Assembly (NCBI GenBank): GCA_015056575.1 | Contig: SVGA01000007.1 | Location: 1 to 64,000 of the forward strand | Source of the DNA: Butyrivibrio sp. | GTDB taxonomy: Bacteria > Bacillota > Clostridia > Lachnospirales > Lachnospiraceae | Direction of reading: 5' to 3' | DNA: 64,000 bases | Shown here: in pieces, positions 1 through 8,313 of the stretch | Numbering within the stretch: position 1 is the first letter of the stretch | Layout: the number at the start of each line of letters is the position of its first letter | The notes under the pieces: model-generated | Told to the model about the DNA's origin: nothing | What the model saw: the letters and a program-made list of their open reading frames with translations, nothing else | Database searches by the model: none | Translations under genes and position numbers: made by a program

Positions 1-363
1 TTTGTGCAGATACCAATGCTGATATTTGCAGACATGCTCAGATACAAACTTGCTGAATATGGTATAAGGTTTGTCCTCACAGAAGAAAGCTACACATCAA
101 AGGCAGACTACCTTGCAAAAGACTATATTCCTGTGTGTAAAAAGAACAGGTCAGAAAGTTACTCTTTTTCAGGAAAGAGGATACACAGAGGACTTTACAG
201 GCACTATGATGGTACAATAACAAATGCAGACATAAATGGAGCTGCAAATATCTTAAGGAAAGTATTCCCAAAGGTAAACCAATGGGATAGAGGTATAGTG
301 GACATGCCCTGTTCTGCAGGCTGCGTAGAGCATCCTGCAGGTTCATGCCGCTCTGCGGCATAA
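1..363 (+). mobile_element. tnpB: 3' part of IS200/IS605-family tnpB (RNA-guided nuclease)
   Basis: The reading frame is open from the window edge to the TAA at 361-363, so only the C-terminal ~120 residues are visible. They carry the TnpB/OrfB signature: a TSKADYLAKDYIP segment, a FSGKRIHRGLYR segment, and NADINGAANI, whose Asp is the last RuvC catalytic residue. TnpB proteins are RNA-guided nucleases of IS200/IS605 transposons. The usual four-Cys zinc ribbon is not obvious here (one Cys before the FSGKR segment), as in one known TnpB subgroup. The last ~25 residues (GCVEHPAGSCRSAA) are low-complexity and overlap strong stem-loops, as expected where the omega RNA overlaps the 3' end of tnpB. 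Whether the copy is complete lies outside the window. Confidence 0.85.
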
Positions 364-406
364 CAGAAGCCCTTTCCGACGTGGAGTCGGTGAGGAAGTT
401 CATTCT
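314..406 (+). ncRNA. candidate omega RNA / right-end structure of the tnpB element
   Basis: Three stem-loops run in series across the tnpB stop codon: CTGCAGG 314-320 with CCTGCAG 334-340; ATGCCG 345-350 with CGGCAT 356-361; CCGAC 376-380 with GTCGG 386-390. They are followed by GTGAGGAAGTTCATTC, 390-405, and then a T-run. TnpB omega RNAs are transcribed from the 3' end of tnpB through the element's right end, with the guide just beyond it. The exact element end and the guide are inferred, not seen. Confidence 0.5.
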
Positions 407-445
407 TTTTTAATCATACGGTGAAGGGTATTACACATTTTTTAT

Positions 446-474
446 TTCGATAATAAACGTATTAGTGATATACT
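446..474 (+). promoter_or_regulatory. possible promoter of the DHH gene
   Basis: An extended -10, TGATATACT at 466-474, lies about 60 bases before the ATG at 531. The -35 position (TTCGAT, 446-451) is weak. Confidence 0.4.
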
Positions 475-530
475 TATATAAGACACTTTGTTTTTTATGA
501 ATTCATTTATAAACGAATCAGGGGGCCTAT

Positions 531-1469
531 ATGAGCGATAAGAAGAGACTTGTGACACGTAGTGACTTTGATGGTTTGGTTTGTGCAATGATTCTTAGAG
601 AGTGCGATCTGATCGATGATATCAAGTTCGTGCATCCCAAAGATGTTCAAGACGGCAAGGTAGAGCTTACCGGCAATGACATCACCACAAACCTCCCCTA
701 TGACCCGAGAGTGTTTATGTGCTTTGACCATCATGAGTCCGAGCTTATACGAAACAAGGATATGAAGGATAACAACAACTGGCATATTGACGGCTATGCC
801 AAGTCCGCGGCCAGAGTTGTTTATGACTATTATAAGAAAGAGGGCCATCCCCTTGAGAGAATCTCCGATGAGATCATGACAGCGGTTGATAAGGGTGATT
901 CCGCAGACTTTACAGAGGAAGAAATCCTTAATCCCAAGGACTGGGTTCTTATGAACTTCCTTATGGATGCAAGAACAGGCCTTGGAAGATTCCATGACTT
1001 TAGAATCTCCAATTATGATCTGATGATGGAACTCATCGACTATTGCGTTAATCATGACATCAAGGACGTTTTAGAGCTTCCCGATGTCAAAGAGAGGGTT
1101 AACCTTTATATGGAGCAGGCTGAGTACTTCAAGGCTCAGCTCAAGGACATCTCCCACATGGAAGGCAAGGTTGTTGTGGTTGACCAGAAGGCTGCGGGAG
1201 ACGTTATCTATGCCGGAAACCGTTTCATGGTCTACGCCATGTTCCCCGAGGCTGAAATTTCCGTTCACGTAGCCTGGGGCTTCAAGAAGCAGAACACCGC
1301 AGTAATGATCGGCAAATCCATTATCAACAAGGCTTCCAATTTCAATATCGGCGATCTGTGCCTTGAGTACGGCGGCGGCGGACATGCCAATGCAGGAACC
1401 TGCCAGATCGACAACGACAAGATCGATGCTGTTCTTCCCGAGATCATCAGGAAGATCAACGCGGGCTGA
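531..1469 (+). CDS. DHH-family phosphoesterase (exopolyphosphatase-like)
   Basis: This 312-residue protein belongs to the DHH phosphoesterase superfamily, cytosolic metal-dependent enzymes that cleave phosphoester bonds in polyphosphate, cyclic dinucleotides or nano-RNA. Residues 11-15 (SDFDG) form the first metal motif, CFDHHES near residue 65 is the DHH motif, and GGGGHANAG near 280-290 is the DHHA1-type glycine-rich substrate motif. The ~180 residues between match neither NrnA nor GdpP, since no GGDEF or PAS part is present, so the substrate is open. The gene appears to be a single unit with its own promoter and a terminator at 1514-1552. The start follows a G-rich Shine-Dalgarno around 521-526. 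Confidence 0.8.
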   Translation: MSDKKRLVTRSDFDGLVCAMILRECDLIDDIKFVHPKDVQDGKVELTGNDITTNLPYDPRVFMCFDHHESELIRNKDMKDNNNWHIDGYAKSAARVVYDYYKKEGHPLERISDEIMTAVDKGDSADFTEEEILNPKDWVLMNFLMDARTGLGRFHDFRISNYDLMMELIDYCVNHDIKDVLELPDVKERVNLYMEQAEYFKAQLKDISHMEGKVVVVDQKAAGDVIYAGNRFMVYAMFPEAEISVHVAWGFKKQNTAVMIGKSIINKASNFNIGDLCLEYGGGGHANAGTCQIDNDKIDAVLPEIIRKINAG

Positions 1470-1513
1470 TAATATGATTCAAAAGAGACAGCTCTTTTGA
1501 CCAGGCATAAACA

Positions 1514-1552
1514 GGCACTTACTATAGTGAATACTATGGCAGGTGCCTTTTT
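1514..1552 (+). terminator. Rho-independent terminator after the DHH gene
   Basis: GGCAC at 1514-1518 pairs with GTGCC at 1543-1547, with further partial pairing (ACTATA/TACTAT) inside, followed by a five-T run. Confidence 0.7.
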
Positions 1553-1652
1553 CATGATAGAAAGGGCATGGTTCAATTACTTTAACAAACAGAGCTGAAT
1601 TACAGGAACATCGGTATTACCCGTTGTTTAATGGACCCTGCGAGGTTACACT

Positions 1653-1829
1653 ATGAAATCAGAGGAAGAAATCAGAAAAAGACTCACCAAGGAAATTGAC
1701 AGCTATCTTACCGGCCCCAAGTTTTCGTTGGAGCAGCACGCCCACAATATCTCAATGCTGGCATGGGTGCTTGATATCTCCGACGATACGCTCAGCGACA
1801 TGCTAAAAGATGCTGAAAACAAAATTTAG
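1653..1829 (+). CDS. small hypothetical protein, 58 residues
   Basis: ATG at 1653 opens a 58-codon frame ending at TAG 1827-1829. The protein starts MKSEEEIRKRLTKEIDSYL and contains LEQHAHNISMLAWVLDIS and a Lys/Asp-rich end. It is acidic and amphipathic with no membrane segment, Cys pair or signal peptide. A start-proximal GAGG at 1642-1645 serves as ribosome binding site, and its stop codon abuts the AGGAGG that starts translation of the HAD-GNAT gene 11 bases later, so the two are probably co-translated. I do not recognise the family. Codon use looks like that of neighbouring genes, which favours a real protein. Confidence 0.6.
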   Translation: MKSEEEIRKRLTKEIDSYLTGPKFSLEQHAHNISMLAWVLDISDDTLSDMLKDAENKI

Positions 1830-1840
1830 GAGGTTGCAGG

Positions 1841-2965
1841 ATGTACTCTGCAATATTGTTTGACCTGGACGGAACATTGACGGATTCCGCTCCGGGTATA
1901 ATGCATGGATTTGAATACGCTATTAAGCAAATGGGAAAAGAGATACCGGGAAGGGAGCAGCTTCGTACATTCGTAGGACCGCCCCTCGAGGACTCATTTG
2001 GGCGAGTGCTTGGATATTCTGAGGATGATACCTGGAAGGCAATCGCCATCTACAGAGACTATTACAATAATATGGGCGGGGCACTGGAAAACAGTGTCTT
2101 TCCCGGAATAGAAGAGCTTCTTTCAAGGCTCAAACAATCGGGAAAAAAGCTTGCTGTAGCAACTTCCAAGAACGAAAAGCCGACGGGGATTGTGCTTGAA
2201 CATTTTGGTTTGGATAAGTACTTTGATGTTGTGGCAGCTTCAAACGATACGGACAGACGCACCAAGGCGGATGTAATCAGATACGCTCTTGAGAAGCTTT
2301 CCGTGACGGATAAAAGCGAAGTAATTATGGTGGGTGACAGGCATCACGATATAAGTGCCGCCAAAGAGACAGGTGTAGATTCTGTAGGTGTTCTCTGGGG
2401 ATATGGAGACAGAGATGAACTTGAAGATGCAGGAGCTACTTATGTAGTCGAGAGCAAATGGGAAATAATGGCACTGGCAACCGGTGACGGATTCAGGTTA
2501 AGACAGCTAAAGGAAGAGGATGACAGCATCTTGGCAGCCATCATCAGGGATAATCTAAAAAAGCGGAACCTGGACATTCCGGGCACAGTATATTTTGATG
2601 AGGGCCTGGATCACCTTAGCAGCTATTACGGCAGGGACAATTGCAGGTATTTCGTCCTTGAAGACCGAGGCGGAAATGTTGTAGGGGGCATAGGCTACGA
2701 GACCTTTGCTCCGATGCAGGATACGGCTGAGCTTCAGAAACTCTATCTTGATGATGCGGCAAAAGGAGCAGGCCTTGGGTATGTACTCATCTCTTTTATC
2801 GAAGACAGGATGAGGGATGCCGGATATAAGTATTCCTACCTTGAGACACATGACAATCTTGAAACTGCGCTCCACATATATGAAAAGAGCGGATACATTG
2901 AAATCGCAAGGCCCCCGGAAGTCGGCCACGGAGCCATGAACCGGTTCTATAAAAAAGAGCTGTAA
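1841..2965 (+). CDS. HAD phosphatase fused to GNAT acetyltransferase
   Basis: The protein has 374 residues in two domains. Residues 1-215 are a HAD phosphatase of the PGP/Gph-YjjG type: DLDGT at 8-12 (nucleophile Asp8, acid/base Asp10), a four-helix cap with FVGPPLEDSF, ATSKNEKP as motif II and VGDRHHD near 164-170 as motif III. Residues ~217-374 are a GNAT N-acetyltransferase with the typical FRLRQLKEEDD opening, YVLISFIEDRMRDAGY as the CoA-binding region and a YEKSGY close. Single-domain relatives are ~215 and ~155 residues, so this is a full fusion of two enzymes. The substrates are unknown; a combined dephosphorylation and acetylation is inference only. Confidence 0.85.
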   Translation: MYSAILFDLDGTLTDSAPGIMHGFEYAIKQMGKEIPGREQLRTFVGPPLEDSFGRVLGYSEDDTWKAIAIYRDYYNNMGGALENSVFPGIEELLSRLKQSGKKLAVATSKNEKPTGIVLEHFGLDKYFDVVAASNDTDRRTKADVIRYALEKLSVTDKSEVIMVGDRHHDISAAKETGVDSVGVLWGYGDRDELEDAGATYVVESKWEIMALATGDGFRLRQLKEEDDSILAAIIRDNLKKRNLDIPGTVYFDEGLDHLSSYYGRDNCRYFVLEDRGGNVVGGIGYETFAPMQDTAELQKLYLDDAAKGAGLGYVLISFIEDRMRDAGYKYSYLETHDNLETALHIYEKSGYIEIARPPEVGHGAMNRFYKKEL

Positions 2966-2993
2966 AAATAAGTCTTATTAATGCAAAAAACTG

Positions 2994-3022
2994 TTGACAC
3001 AGTCCTTTGCAGGTTGTAATAT
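2994..3022 (+). promoter_or_regulatory. trp operon promoter
   Basis: A consensus -35 TTGACA at 2994-2999 is 17 bases from TAATAT at 3017-3022. A perfect TATAAT also lies at 3026-3031 but 26 bases from the -35. Transcription would start just ahead of T-box stem I at about 3030-3040. Confidence 0.65.
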
Positions 3023-3042
3023 TTCTATAATTTAATACTTCA

Positions 3043-3480
3043 AACCGATGAAGCGGAGATAACGGCAATGATGCCTTTACAGAGAGCCCGACCGGCTGAG
3101 AACGGGTGAGAAACAAGTTGTCAAATGGACCGCAGAGGGTGCAGTGAACAGTAGATCATAAATCAGGTGATCAGACTTAGTATTCTGCAACGTAAGGCAT
3201 ACGTCAGTTGCCGGGGATATGATGCAGCCGTATTGTTTCTGCAGAAGTTTGCACTTGCTGCAAACTTCGTGAGAAAATGATACAGGAGTGAGGAGCGATT
3301 TCGCGAAGCGACTTTTAATATCGCTCTGAAACAATGCTATGAGTTTAGCGAATAGCATTCGGTATCCCTACAAAGTGCACGGGTCAAACCGTGAATTCAA
3401 GGTGGCACCGCGGATAGTATAAGATTAAACTAATTCGTCCTTGACAGAACCAAAAGATGATTCTGTCAAGGACGTTTTTT
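3043..3480 (+). promoter_or_regulatory. T-box riboswitch, tRNA-Trp responsive (trp leader)
   Basis: The conserved T-box AAGGTGGCACCGCGG lies at 3399-3413. Upstream, stem I is closed by GCGG 3053-3056 with CCGC 3130-3133, and the codon next to this helix is TGG (3126-3128), the Trp specifier. The AGAGA distal motif is at 3081-3085. Stem III is CACGG 3378-3382 with CCGTG 3389-3393. The antiterminator can form by AAGG 3399-3402 pairing with CCTT 3439-3442, in competition with the terminator. Between stem I and stem III are three more strong hairpins (3244-3268, 3293-3326, 3333-3359), making the leader about 430 bases, longer than many T-boxes. Uncharged tRNA-Trp would allow read-through into trpD. 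Confidence 0.93.
3436..3480 (+). terminator. T-box regulated terminator of the trp leader
   Basis: A perfect 14-bp stem (CGTCCTTGACAGAA 3436-3449 with TTCTGTCAAGGACG 3461-3474) is followed by six T. Its 5' arm contains the CCTT that the antiterminator captures. Confidence 0.93.
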
Positions 3481-3482
3481 GC

Positions 3483-3787
3483 GTGTGAAGCAGAGTCATG
3501 CAGCCGATAAAGTCACGCGTGCTGGCACGCGGTGACGGAATCGGCTATATGACGAGTAACACGAACGAGGAAATGCGGAGCATTTTCGAGTTTGTGTCTG
3601 CTTCACACGAAGAAAGGCAGAGTCATGCAGCCGATAAAGTCACGCGTGCTTGCACGCAGTGACAGAATCGGCTATATGACGAGTAACACGAACGAGGAAA
3701 TGCGAAGCATTTTCGAGTTTGTGTCTGCTTCACACGAAGAAAGGCAGAGTCATGCAGCCGATAAAGTCACGCGTGCTGGCACGCAGC
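3483..3787 (+). repeat. 127-bp tandem repeat made of large hairpins, 2.4 copies
   Basis: Copies start at 3490, 3617 and 3744, the last truncated after ~44 bases. Each full unit has hairpin A (copy 1: GTCAT 3495-3499, AGCCGAT 3502-3508, GTCAC 3512-3516, GCGTGC 3517-3522, pairing with GCACGC 3525-3530, GTGAC 3532-3536, ATCGGCT 3540-3546, ATGAC 3549-3553) and hairpin B (3559-3597, two helices of 7-8 bp). In copy 1 a 10-bp outer helix (GTGTGAAGCA 3483-3492 with TGCTTCACAC 3599-3608) encloses both. The array lies in the transcript between the T-box terminator and the trpD ribosome binding site. No coding role is seen. Confidence 0.9.
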
Positions 3788-3809
3788 GCACACACAGGAG
3801 GAGAAATCA

Positions 3810-4835
3810 ATGATCAAGGAAGCAATCGTAAAAATCGTAAACAAAGAGGACCTCACCTATGATGAGGCATACGCTGTAATGAATGAGATCATGAGCGGCG
3901 AGACCACACCTACTCAGAATGCCGCTTTTCTGGCAGCTCTTTCCACCAAGAGCGCAAGAGCAGAGACCACAGATGAGATCGCGGGCTGCGCAGCTGCCAT
4001 GAGGGACCATGCAACAAAGGTTGACACTAAAATGGATGTTTTCGAGATTGTGGGAACCGGCGGAGACAACGCAGGAAGCTTCAACATTTCCACCACTTCT
4101 GCTCTTGTTGCGGCAGCAGGCGGAATGAAGGTTGCCAAGCACGGCAACAGGGCAGCTTCAAGTAAGTGCGGAACAGCTGACTGCCTTGAAGCTCTTGGAG
4201 TTAACATTCAGCAGAGCCCTGAGAGATGCATAGAACTTCTTGAGGAGGCGGGCATGTGCTTCTTCTTCGCACAGAAGTACCACACCTCCATGAAGTATGT
4301 GGGTCCCATCAGAAAGGAACTTGGATTCAGAACAGTGTTCAATATCCTGGGACCTCTGACTAATCCCGGATCACCCAAGATGCAGCTCCTTGGCGTATAC
4401 GATGAATACCTGGTTGAGCCCCTGGCGCAGGTACTTGTAAGCCTTGGAGTAACAAGAGGAATGGTTGTTTTTGGCCTTGATAAGCTTGATGAGATCTCAA
4501 TGAGCTGCGACACCAAGATATGCGAGATCAAGGACGGATGGTACAAGACCTACACCATTTCCCCTGAGGACTTCGGCTTTACAAAATGTGACAAGAGCGA
4601 GCTGGTTGGAGGAACTCCCGAGGAGAACGCACAGATAACTCTTGGAATCCTCAAGGGAGACAAGGGGCCCAAGAGAGATGCGGTTCTCATGAACGCAGGC
4701 GCTTCTCTCTACATCGGAGGAAAGGCTGATACCTTTGCTGATGGCGTGAAGCTTGCAGCAGAACTTATCGATTCGGGCAAGGCTCTTGAGACTCTGAACA
4801 AGGTGATCGAAGTATCAAATCGCCCTGAAGCATAA
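3810..4835 (+). CDS. trpD: anthranilate phosphoribosyltransferase
   Basis: TrpD transfers the phosphoribosyl group of PRPP to anthranilate, the second committed step of tryptophan synthesis, in the cytosol. At 341 residues it has the usual length. The PRPP loop [14 protein letters not shown] starts near residue 83, and [21 protein letters not shown] is the conserved anthranilate/PRPP region after it. The ATG at 3810 follows AGGAGGAG with good spacing. It is the first structural gene after the T-box and hairpin repeats and is followed 15 bases later by trpC. No fusion to trpG is present, unlike in some enteric bacteria. Confidence 0.97.
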   Translation: MIKEAIVKIVNKEDLTYDEAYAVMNEIMSGETTPTQNAAFLAALSTKSARAETTDEIAGCAAAMRDHATKVDTKMDVFEIVGTGGDNAGSFNISTTSALVAAAGGMKVAKHGNRAASSKCGTADCLEALGVNIQQSPERCIELLEEAGMCFFFAQKYHTSMKYVGPIRKELGFRTVFNILGPLTNPGSPKMQLLGVYDEYLVEPLAQVLVSLGVTRGMVVFGLDKLDEISMSCDTKICEIKDGWYKTYTISPEDFGFTKCDKSELVGGTPEENAQITLGILKGDKGPKRDAVLMNAGASLYIGGKADTFADGVKLAAELIDSGKALETLNKVIEVSNRPEA

Positions 4836-4850
4836 GAAAGGACCGGTGCA

Positions 4851-5633
4851 ATGACCATTCTTGATGAGATAGCTACAGAAGCCCGCCGCAGGGTAGCCCG
4901 GGCAAAAGAGCTGGCGCCCTTAGCGGAGGTTAAGGCAAAAGCCCTGGCGCTTCCAAAGATAAACTTTGAATTTGAAAAAGCCCTTAGGGGAGACGATATC
5001 TCTTTTATCTGCGAATGCAAAAAGGCATCGCCTTCAAAGGGAATTATTGCTGAGGATTTCCCCTACCTTGATATAGCTAAGGAGTACGAGAAAGCCGGAG
5101 CCAACTGCATATCGGTGCTGACGGAGCCCAAGTGGTTTCTCGGAAAAGATGAGTACCTTAAGGAGATCGCAGAAAGCGTGAAAATCCCCTGTCTTCGCAA
5201 GGACTTCACAGTGGATGAATATATGATCTACGAGGCAAGGCTCCTTGGCGCATCAGCGGTGCTTCTTATCTGTTCCATACTTACAAAAGAGCAGATACAG
5301 GAATACATAAGGATCTGCGATGCTATGGGGCTCTCTGCATTGGTGGAAGCCCACGACGAAGCTGAAGTTAAGATGGCAATAGATGCCGGGGCAAGGATCA
5401 TTGGTGTCAATAACAGGAATCTCAAGGACTTTACCGTTGATACCAATAACAGCAAAAAGCTAAGAAGCCTGATCCCTTCGGATGTGATCTTTGTTTCCGA
5501 GAGCGGAGTGAAGGGACCGGAGGATGTGAAAGCCATCAAGGAGATTGGCGCAGATGCTGTTCTTGTGGGAGAGACCCTGATGAGAGCAGAGGACAAAAAA
5601 GATAAACTAACTGAGCTTAAAGGGGAGCTGTAA
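4851..5633 (+). CDS. trpC: indole-3-glycerol phosphate synthase
   Basis: TrpC closes the indole ring, converting carboxyphenylamino-deoxyribulose phosphate to indole-3-glycerol phosphate. The 260-residue TIM barrel has the expected motifs: CECKKASPSKG (catalytic Lys and phosphate contacts, ~55), PCLRKDFTVDEYMIYEAR, LVEAHDEAE, IGVNNRNLKDF and SESGVKGPEDV, then LVGETLMRA. It is a stand-alone enzyme, not fused to TrpF as in E. coli. It lies 15 bases after trpD and 45 bases before trpF in the same operon. Confidence 0.97.
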   Translation: MTILDEIATEARRRVARAKELAPLAEVKAKALALPKINFEFEKALRGDDISFICECKKASPSKGIIAEDFPYLDIAKEYEKAGANCISVLTEPKWFLGKDEYLKEIAESVKIPCLRKDFTVDEYMIYEARLLGASAVLLICSILTKEQIQEYIRICDAMGLSALVEAHDEAEVKMAIDAGARIIGVNNRNLKDFTVDTNNSKKLRSLIPSDVIFVSESGVKGPEDVKAIKEIGADAVLVGETLMRAEDKKDKLTELKGEL

Positions 5634-5678
5634 AACTAAGTAGCGATATCCCGAAAGATAAGCCATGAGGGATCACAG

Positions 5679-6338
5679 ATGAACAATACAAAGATCAAGC
5701 TTTGCGGCCTAAGCCGCCTTGAAGATATTAAAGAGGCCAACAGACTAAAGCCTGACTATATAGGCTTTGTGTTCTGGGAGAAAAGCAGGCGAAACGTTCC
5801 CTTCGACAAAGCCGGGGAGCTGAAGATGGCTCTTTTGCCCGGAATAAAGGCAGTTGGGGTTTTCGTTGACGAAGCTCCCGAAAGAATAGCCGGCCTTTTG
5901 AAAGAGGGAACAATAGATGTGGCACAGCTTCACGGGCATGAGGATGAAGAGTACATAAAAAGGCTTAGGACGCTGGCCCCGGGAAATCCCATAATCAAGG
6001 CCTTTGTGATACGAAACAAAGAAGACCTTGAAGTGGCAGAGAAGTCCTCAGCGGACCTGCTTCTTCTGGATTCGGGAACCGGAACGGGGAAAGCTTTTGA
6101 CCATGAGCTGTTAAAAGAAGCAGCTATCACAAAACCGTACTTTCTGGCAGGGGGACTTAGCCCCGATAACGTTGGAAAAGCAATAGATGTTTTAAGCCCC
6201 TTTGGAGTAGATGTAAGCTCCGGGATAGAGACAAACGGGGTAAAAGACCCGGTGAAGATGAGGAAGTTTATTGAGGCGGCAAAAAGCGCCGGCAAGGATA
6301 CAGATAAAAGCGCAAAACAAGAGGAGAGTTTATTATGA
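5679..6338 (+). CDS. trpF: phosphoribosylanthranilate isomerase
   Basis: TrpF isomerises phosphoribosylanthranilate to the open-chain ribulose form used by TrpC. The 219-residue barrel begins with KLCGL (catalytic Cys8 region), has [37 protein letters not shown] with the general-acid Asp, [11 protein letters not shown], and closes with VDVSSGIE. The start at 5679 follows GAGGGA. The last ~20 residues ([17 protein letters not shown]) are an extra polar tail. Its stop overlaps the trpB start by four bases (ATGA), indicating coupled translation. Confidence 0.96.
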   Translation: MNNTKIKLCGLSRLEDIKEANRLKPDYIGFVFWEKSRRNVPFDKAGELKMALLPGIKAVGVFVDEAPERIAGLLKEGTIDVAQLHGHEDEEYIKRLRTLAPGNPIIKAFVIRNKEDLEVAEKSSADLLLLDSGTGTGKAFDHELLKEAAITKPYFLAGGLSPDNVGKAIDVLSPFGVDVSSGIETNGVKDPVKMRKFIEAAKSAGKDTDKSAKQEESLL

Positions 6339-7525
6339 CAAATCAAAACGGCAGATTCGGAGTACACGGAGGACAATACATACCTGAGACTTTGATGAAC
6401 GCAGTAATAGAGCTGGAGGAAGCCTACAACAAATATAAGAACGACCCGGAGTTTAACAGGGAGCTTACCGAGCTTTTGAACGAATATGCGGGGAGACCCT
6501 CAAGACTCTACTATGCGGAGAAGATGACCAAGGACCTTGGCGGGGCCAAGATCTACCTTAAGAGAGAGGACCTTAACCACACAGGTTCCCACAAGATCAA
6601 CAATGTGCTGGGCCAGGCACTTCTTGCAAAGAAGATGGGTAAGACAAGGCTTATTGCAGAGACCGGCGCGGGACAGCACGGGGTGGCAACCGCTACGGCA
6701 GCAGCTCTTATGGGCATGGAATGTGTGGTGTTCATGGGAGAAGAGGACACCAAAAGGCAGGCCCTTAACGTATACAGAATGAGGCTCCTTGGAGCAGAGG
6801 TCATCCCTGTGACCACAGGAACCGCCACCTTAAAGGATGCGGTATCTGAGGCCATGAGAGAGTGGACCAGCAGGATTGACGACACCCATTACTGCCTGGG
6901 GTCCGTAATGGGACCCCACCCTTTTCCTACCATCGTAAGGGATTTTCAGGCAGTGATCTCAAAAGAGATAAAAGAAGAGATATTAAAGAAGGAGGGCAGG
7001 CTCCCGGATGTGGTCATGGCCTGCGTAGGCGGCGGTTCCAATGCCATAGGTACCTTCTACAATTTCATTGAAGACAAAGATGTGCAGCTTATAGGCTGCG
7101 AAGCTGCAGGCAGAGGTGTTGATACCTTTGAGACCGCAGCCACCATAGCAACAGGAAGGCTTGGGATTTTCCACGGCATGAAGTCCTACTTCTGTCAGGA
7201 TGAGTATGGTCAGATCGCTCCTGTGTATTCCATTTCCGCGGGACTTGATTACCCGGGTATCGGACCGGAGCACGCACATCTTCATGATATCGGCAGGGCA
7301 CAGTACGTGCCTGTTACAGATGACGAGGCAGTAAACGCCTTCGAGTACCTGGCAAAGACTGAGGGCATCATTCCCGCCATAGAGTCGGCCCATGCTGTGG
7401 CTCACGCCATTAAGCTGGCTCCCACAATGGACAAGGACAAGATCATCGTTATTACAATTTCAGGCCGCGGAGACAAGGACTGTGCAGCCATTGCCCGCTA
7501 CAGAGGGGAGGATATCCATGAGTAA
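6335..7525 (+). CDS. trpB: tryptophan synthase beta subunit
   Basis: TrpB condenses indole with serine to make tryptophan, using pyridoxal phosphate, in an alpha2-beta2 complex with TrpA. The 396-residue protein has the PLP lysine in GSHKINN at Lys87, the same number as in the Salmonella enzyme, the ETGAGQHG loop that contacts the cofactor carboxylate, and the glycine-rich phosphate cradle [10 protein letters not shown]. It overlaps trpF by four bases upstream and trpA by eight bases downstream. It is the canonical TrpB1 type by length and by pairing with trpA. Confidence 0.97.
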   Translation: MTNQNGRFGVHGGQYIPETLMNAVIELEEAYNKYKNDPEFNRELTELLNEYAGRPSRLYYAEKMTKDLGGAKIYLKREDLNHTGSHKINNVLGQALLAKKMGKTRLIAETGAGQHGVATATAAALMGMECVVFMGEEDTKRQALNVYRMRLLGAEVIPVTTGTATLKDAVSEAMREWTSRIDDTHYCLGSVMGPHPFPTIVRDFQAVISKEIKEEILKKEGRLPDVVMACVGGGSNAIGTFYNFIEDKDVQLIGCEAAGRGVDTFETAATIATGRLGIFHGMKSYFCQDEYGQIAPVYSISAGLDYPGIGPEHAHLHDIGRAQYVPVTDDEAVNAFEYLAKTEGIIPAIESAHAVAHAIKLAPTMDKDKIIVITISGRGDKDCAAIARYRGEDIHE

Positions 7526-8294
7526 TATTAAAAAGGCATTTGAGAATAACAAAGCATTTATCGCATTCATAACCTGCGGCGATCCGGACCTGGAGACTAC
7601 AGCCAGGGTAGTCAGGGCAGCAGCAGAAAACGGCGCTGACCTTATCGAGCTGGGAATCCCCTTCTCTGATCCCACAGCCGAGGGCCCTGTGATCCAGGGG
7701 GCAAATCTTCGCGCCCTTACTGGAGGGGTTACCACAGACAAGATTTTCGACCTGGTAAAGGAACTTCGAAAGGATGTCACGATCCCCATGGTCTTCATGA
7801 CCTATGCCAACGTGGTCTATTCCTACGGAGCGGAGCGCTTCATTTCCGCCTGCAGCAAGATCGGCATCGACGGCATCATCCTTCCGGATCTTCCCTTCGA
7901 GGAGAAGGAGGAGTTTCTTCCTGTTTGCCACAAGTACGGCGTGGATCTGATATCCCTTATCGCTCCGACGAGTGAAAACCGCATCGCCATGATAGCAAAA
8001 GAGGCAGAGGGCTTTATCTACGTGGTTTCAAGCCTGGGCGTTACAGGAACCAGAACCAGCATCACCACCGACCTTGGTTCCATCGTAAGCGCAATCCGCG
8101 AGAACACAGATGTACCCTGTGCCATCGGCTTTGGAATTTCAACGCCGGAGCAGGCAAAGGCCATGGCCGCCATTTCTGACGGCGCCATCGTTGGCTCAGC
8201 CATCATCAAGATCATAGAGAAGTACGGTAAAGACGCTCCAAAGTACGTGGGCGAGTATGTAAGCAGCATGAAACAGGGTGTTCTGGCTTCATGA
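7518..8294 (+). CDS. trpA: tryptophan synthase alpha subunit
   Basis: TrpA cleaves indole-3-glycerol phosphate to indole and glyceraldehyde-3-phosphate and channels indole to TrpB. I chose the ATG at 7518 ([11 protein letters not shown]), inside the end of trpB behind GGGGAGG; a longer in-frame extension back to 7392 only reads trpB in another frame. The protein is then 258 residues. The catalytic Glu is Glu44 in [10 protein letters not shown]. The second acid, Asp60 in Salmonella (DPLADGP), is Glu55 here (DPTAEGP). From memory, I recall this form in other clostridia, so activity is expected. [10 protein letters not shown] and [10 protein letters not shown] are the phosphate-binding loops. 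Confidence 0.96.
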   Translation: MSNIKKAFENNKAFIAFITCGDPDLETTARVVRAAAENGADLIELGIPFSDPTAEGPVIQGANLRALTGGVTTDKIFDLVKELRKDVTIPMVFMTYANVVYSYGAERFISACSKIGIDGIILPDLPFEEKEEFLPVCHKYGVDLISLIAPTSENRIAMIAKEAEGFIYVVSSLGVTGTRTSITTDLGSIVSAIRENTDVPCAIGFGISTPEQAKAMAAISDGAIVGSAIIKIIEKYGKDAPKYVGEYVSSMKQGVLAS

Positions 8295-8313
8295 TCCCGG
8301 GAGGGGAAGATAA

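Noticed and set aside
3592..3813. 73-residue open frame across the trp repeats
   Set aside because: It consists of the 127-bp repeats read through and shows repeated peptides; the DNA is explained by hairpins.
7392..7517. N-terminal extension of trpA
   Set aside because: It reads trpB in another frame; MSNIKK at 7518 is preceded by a good binding site.
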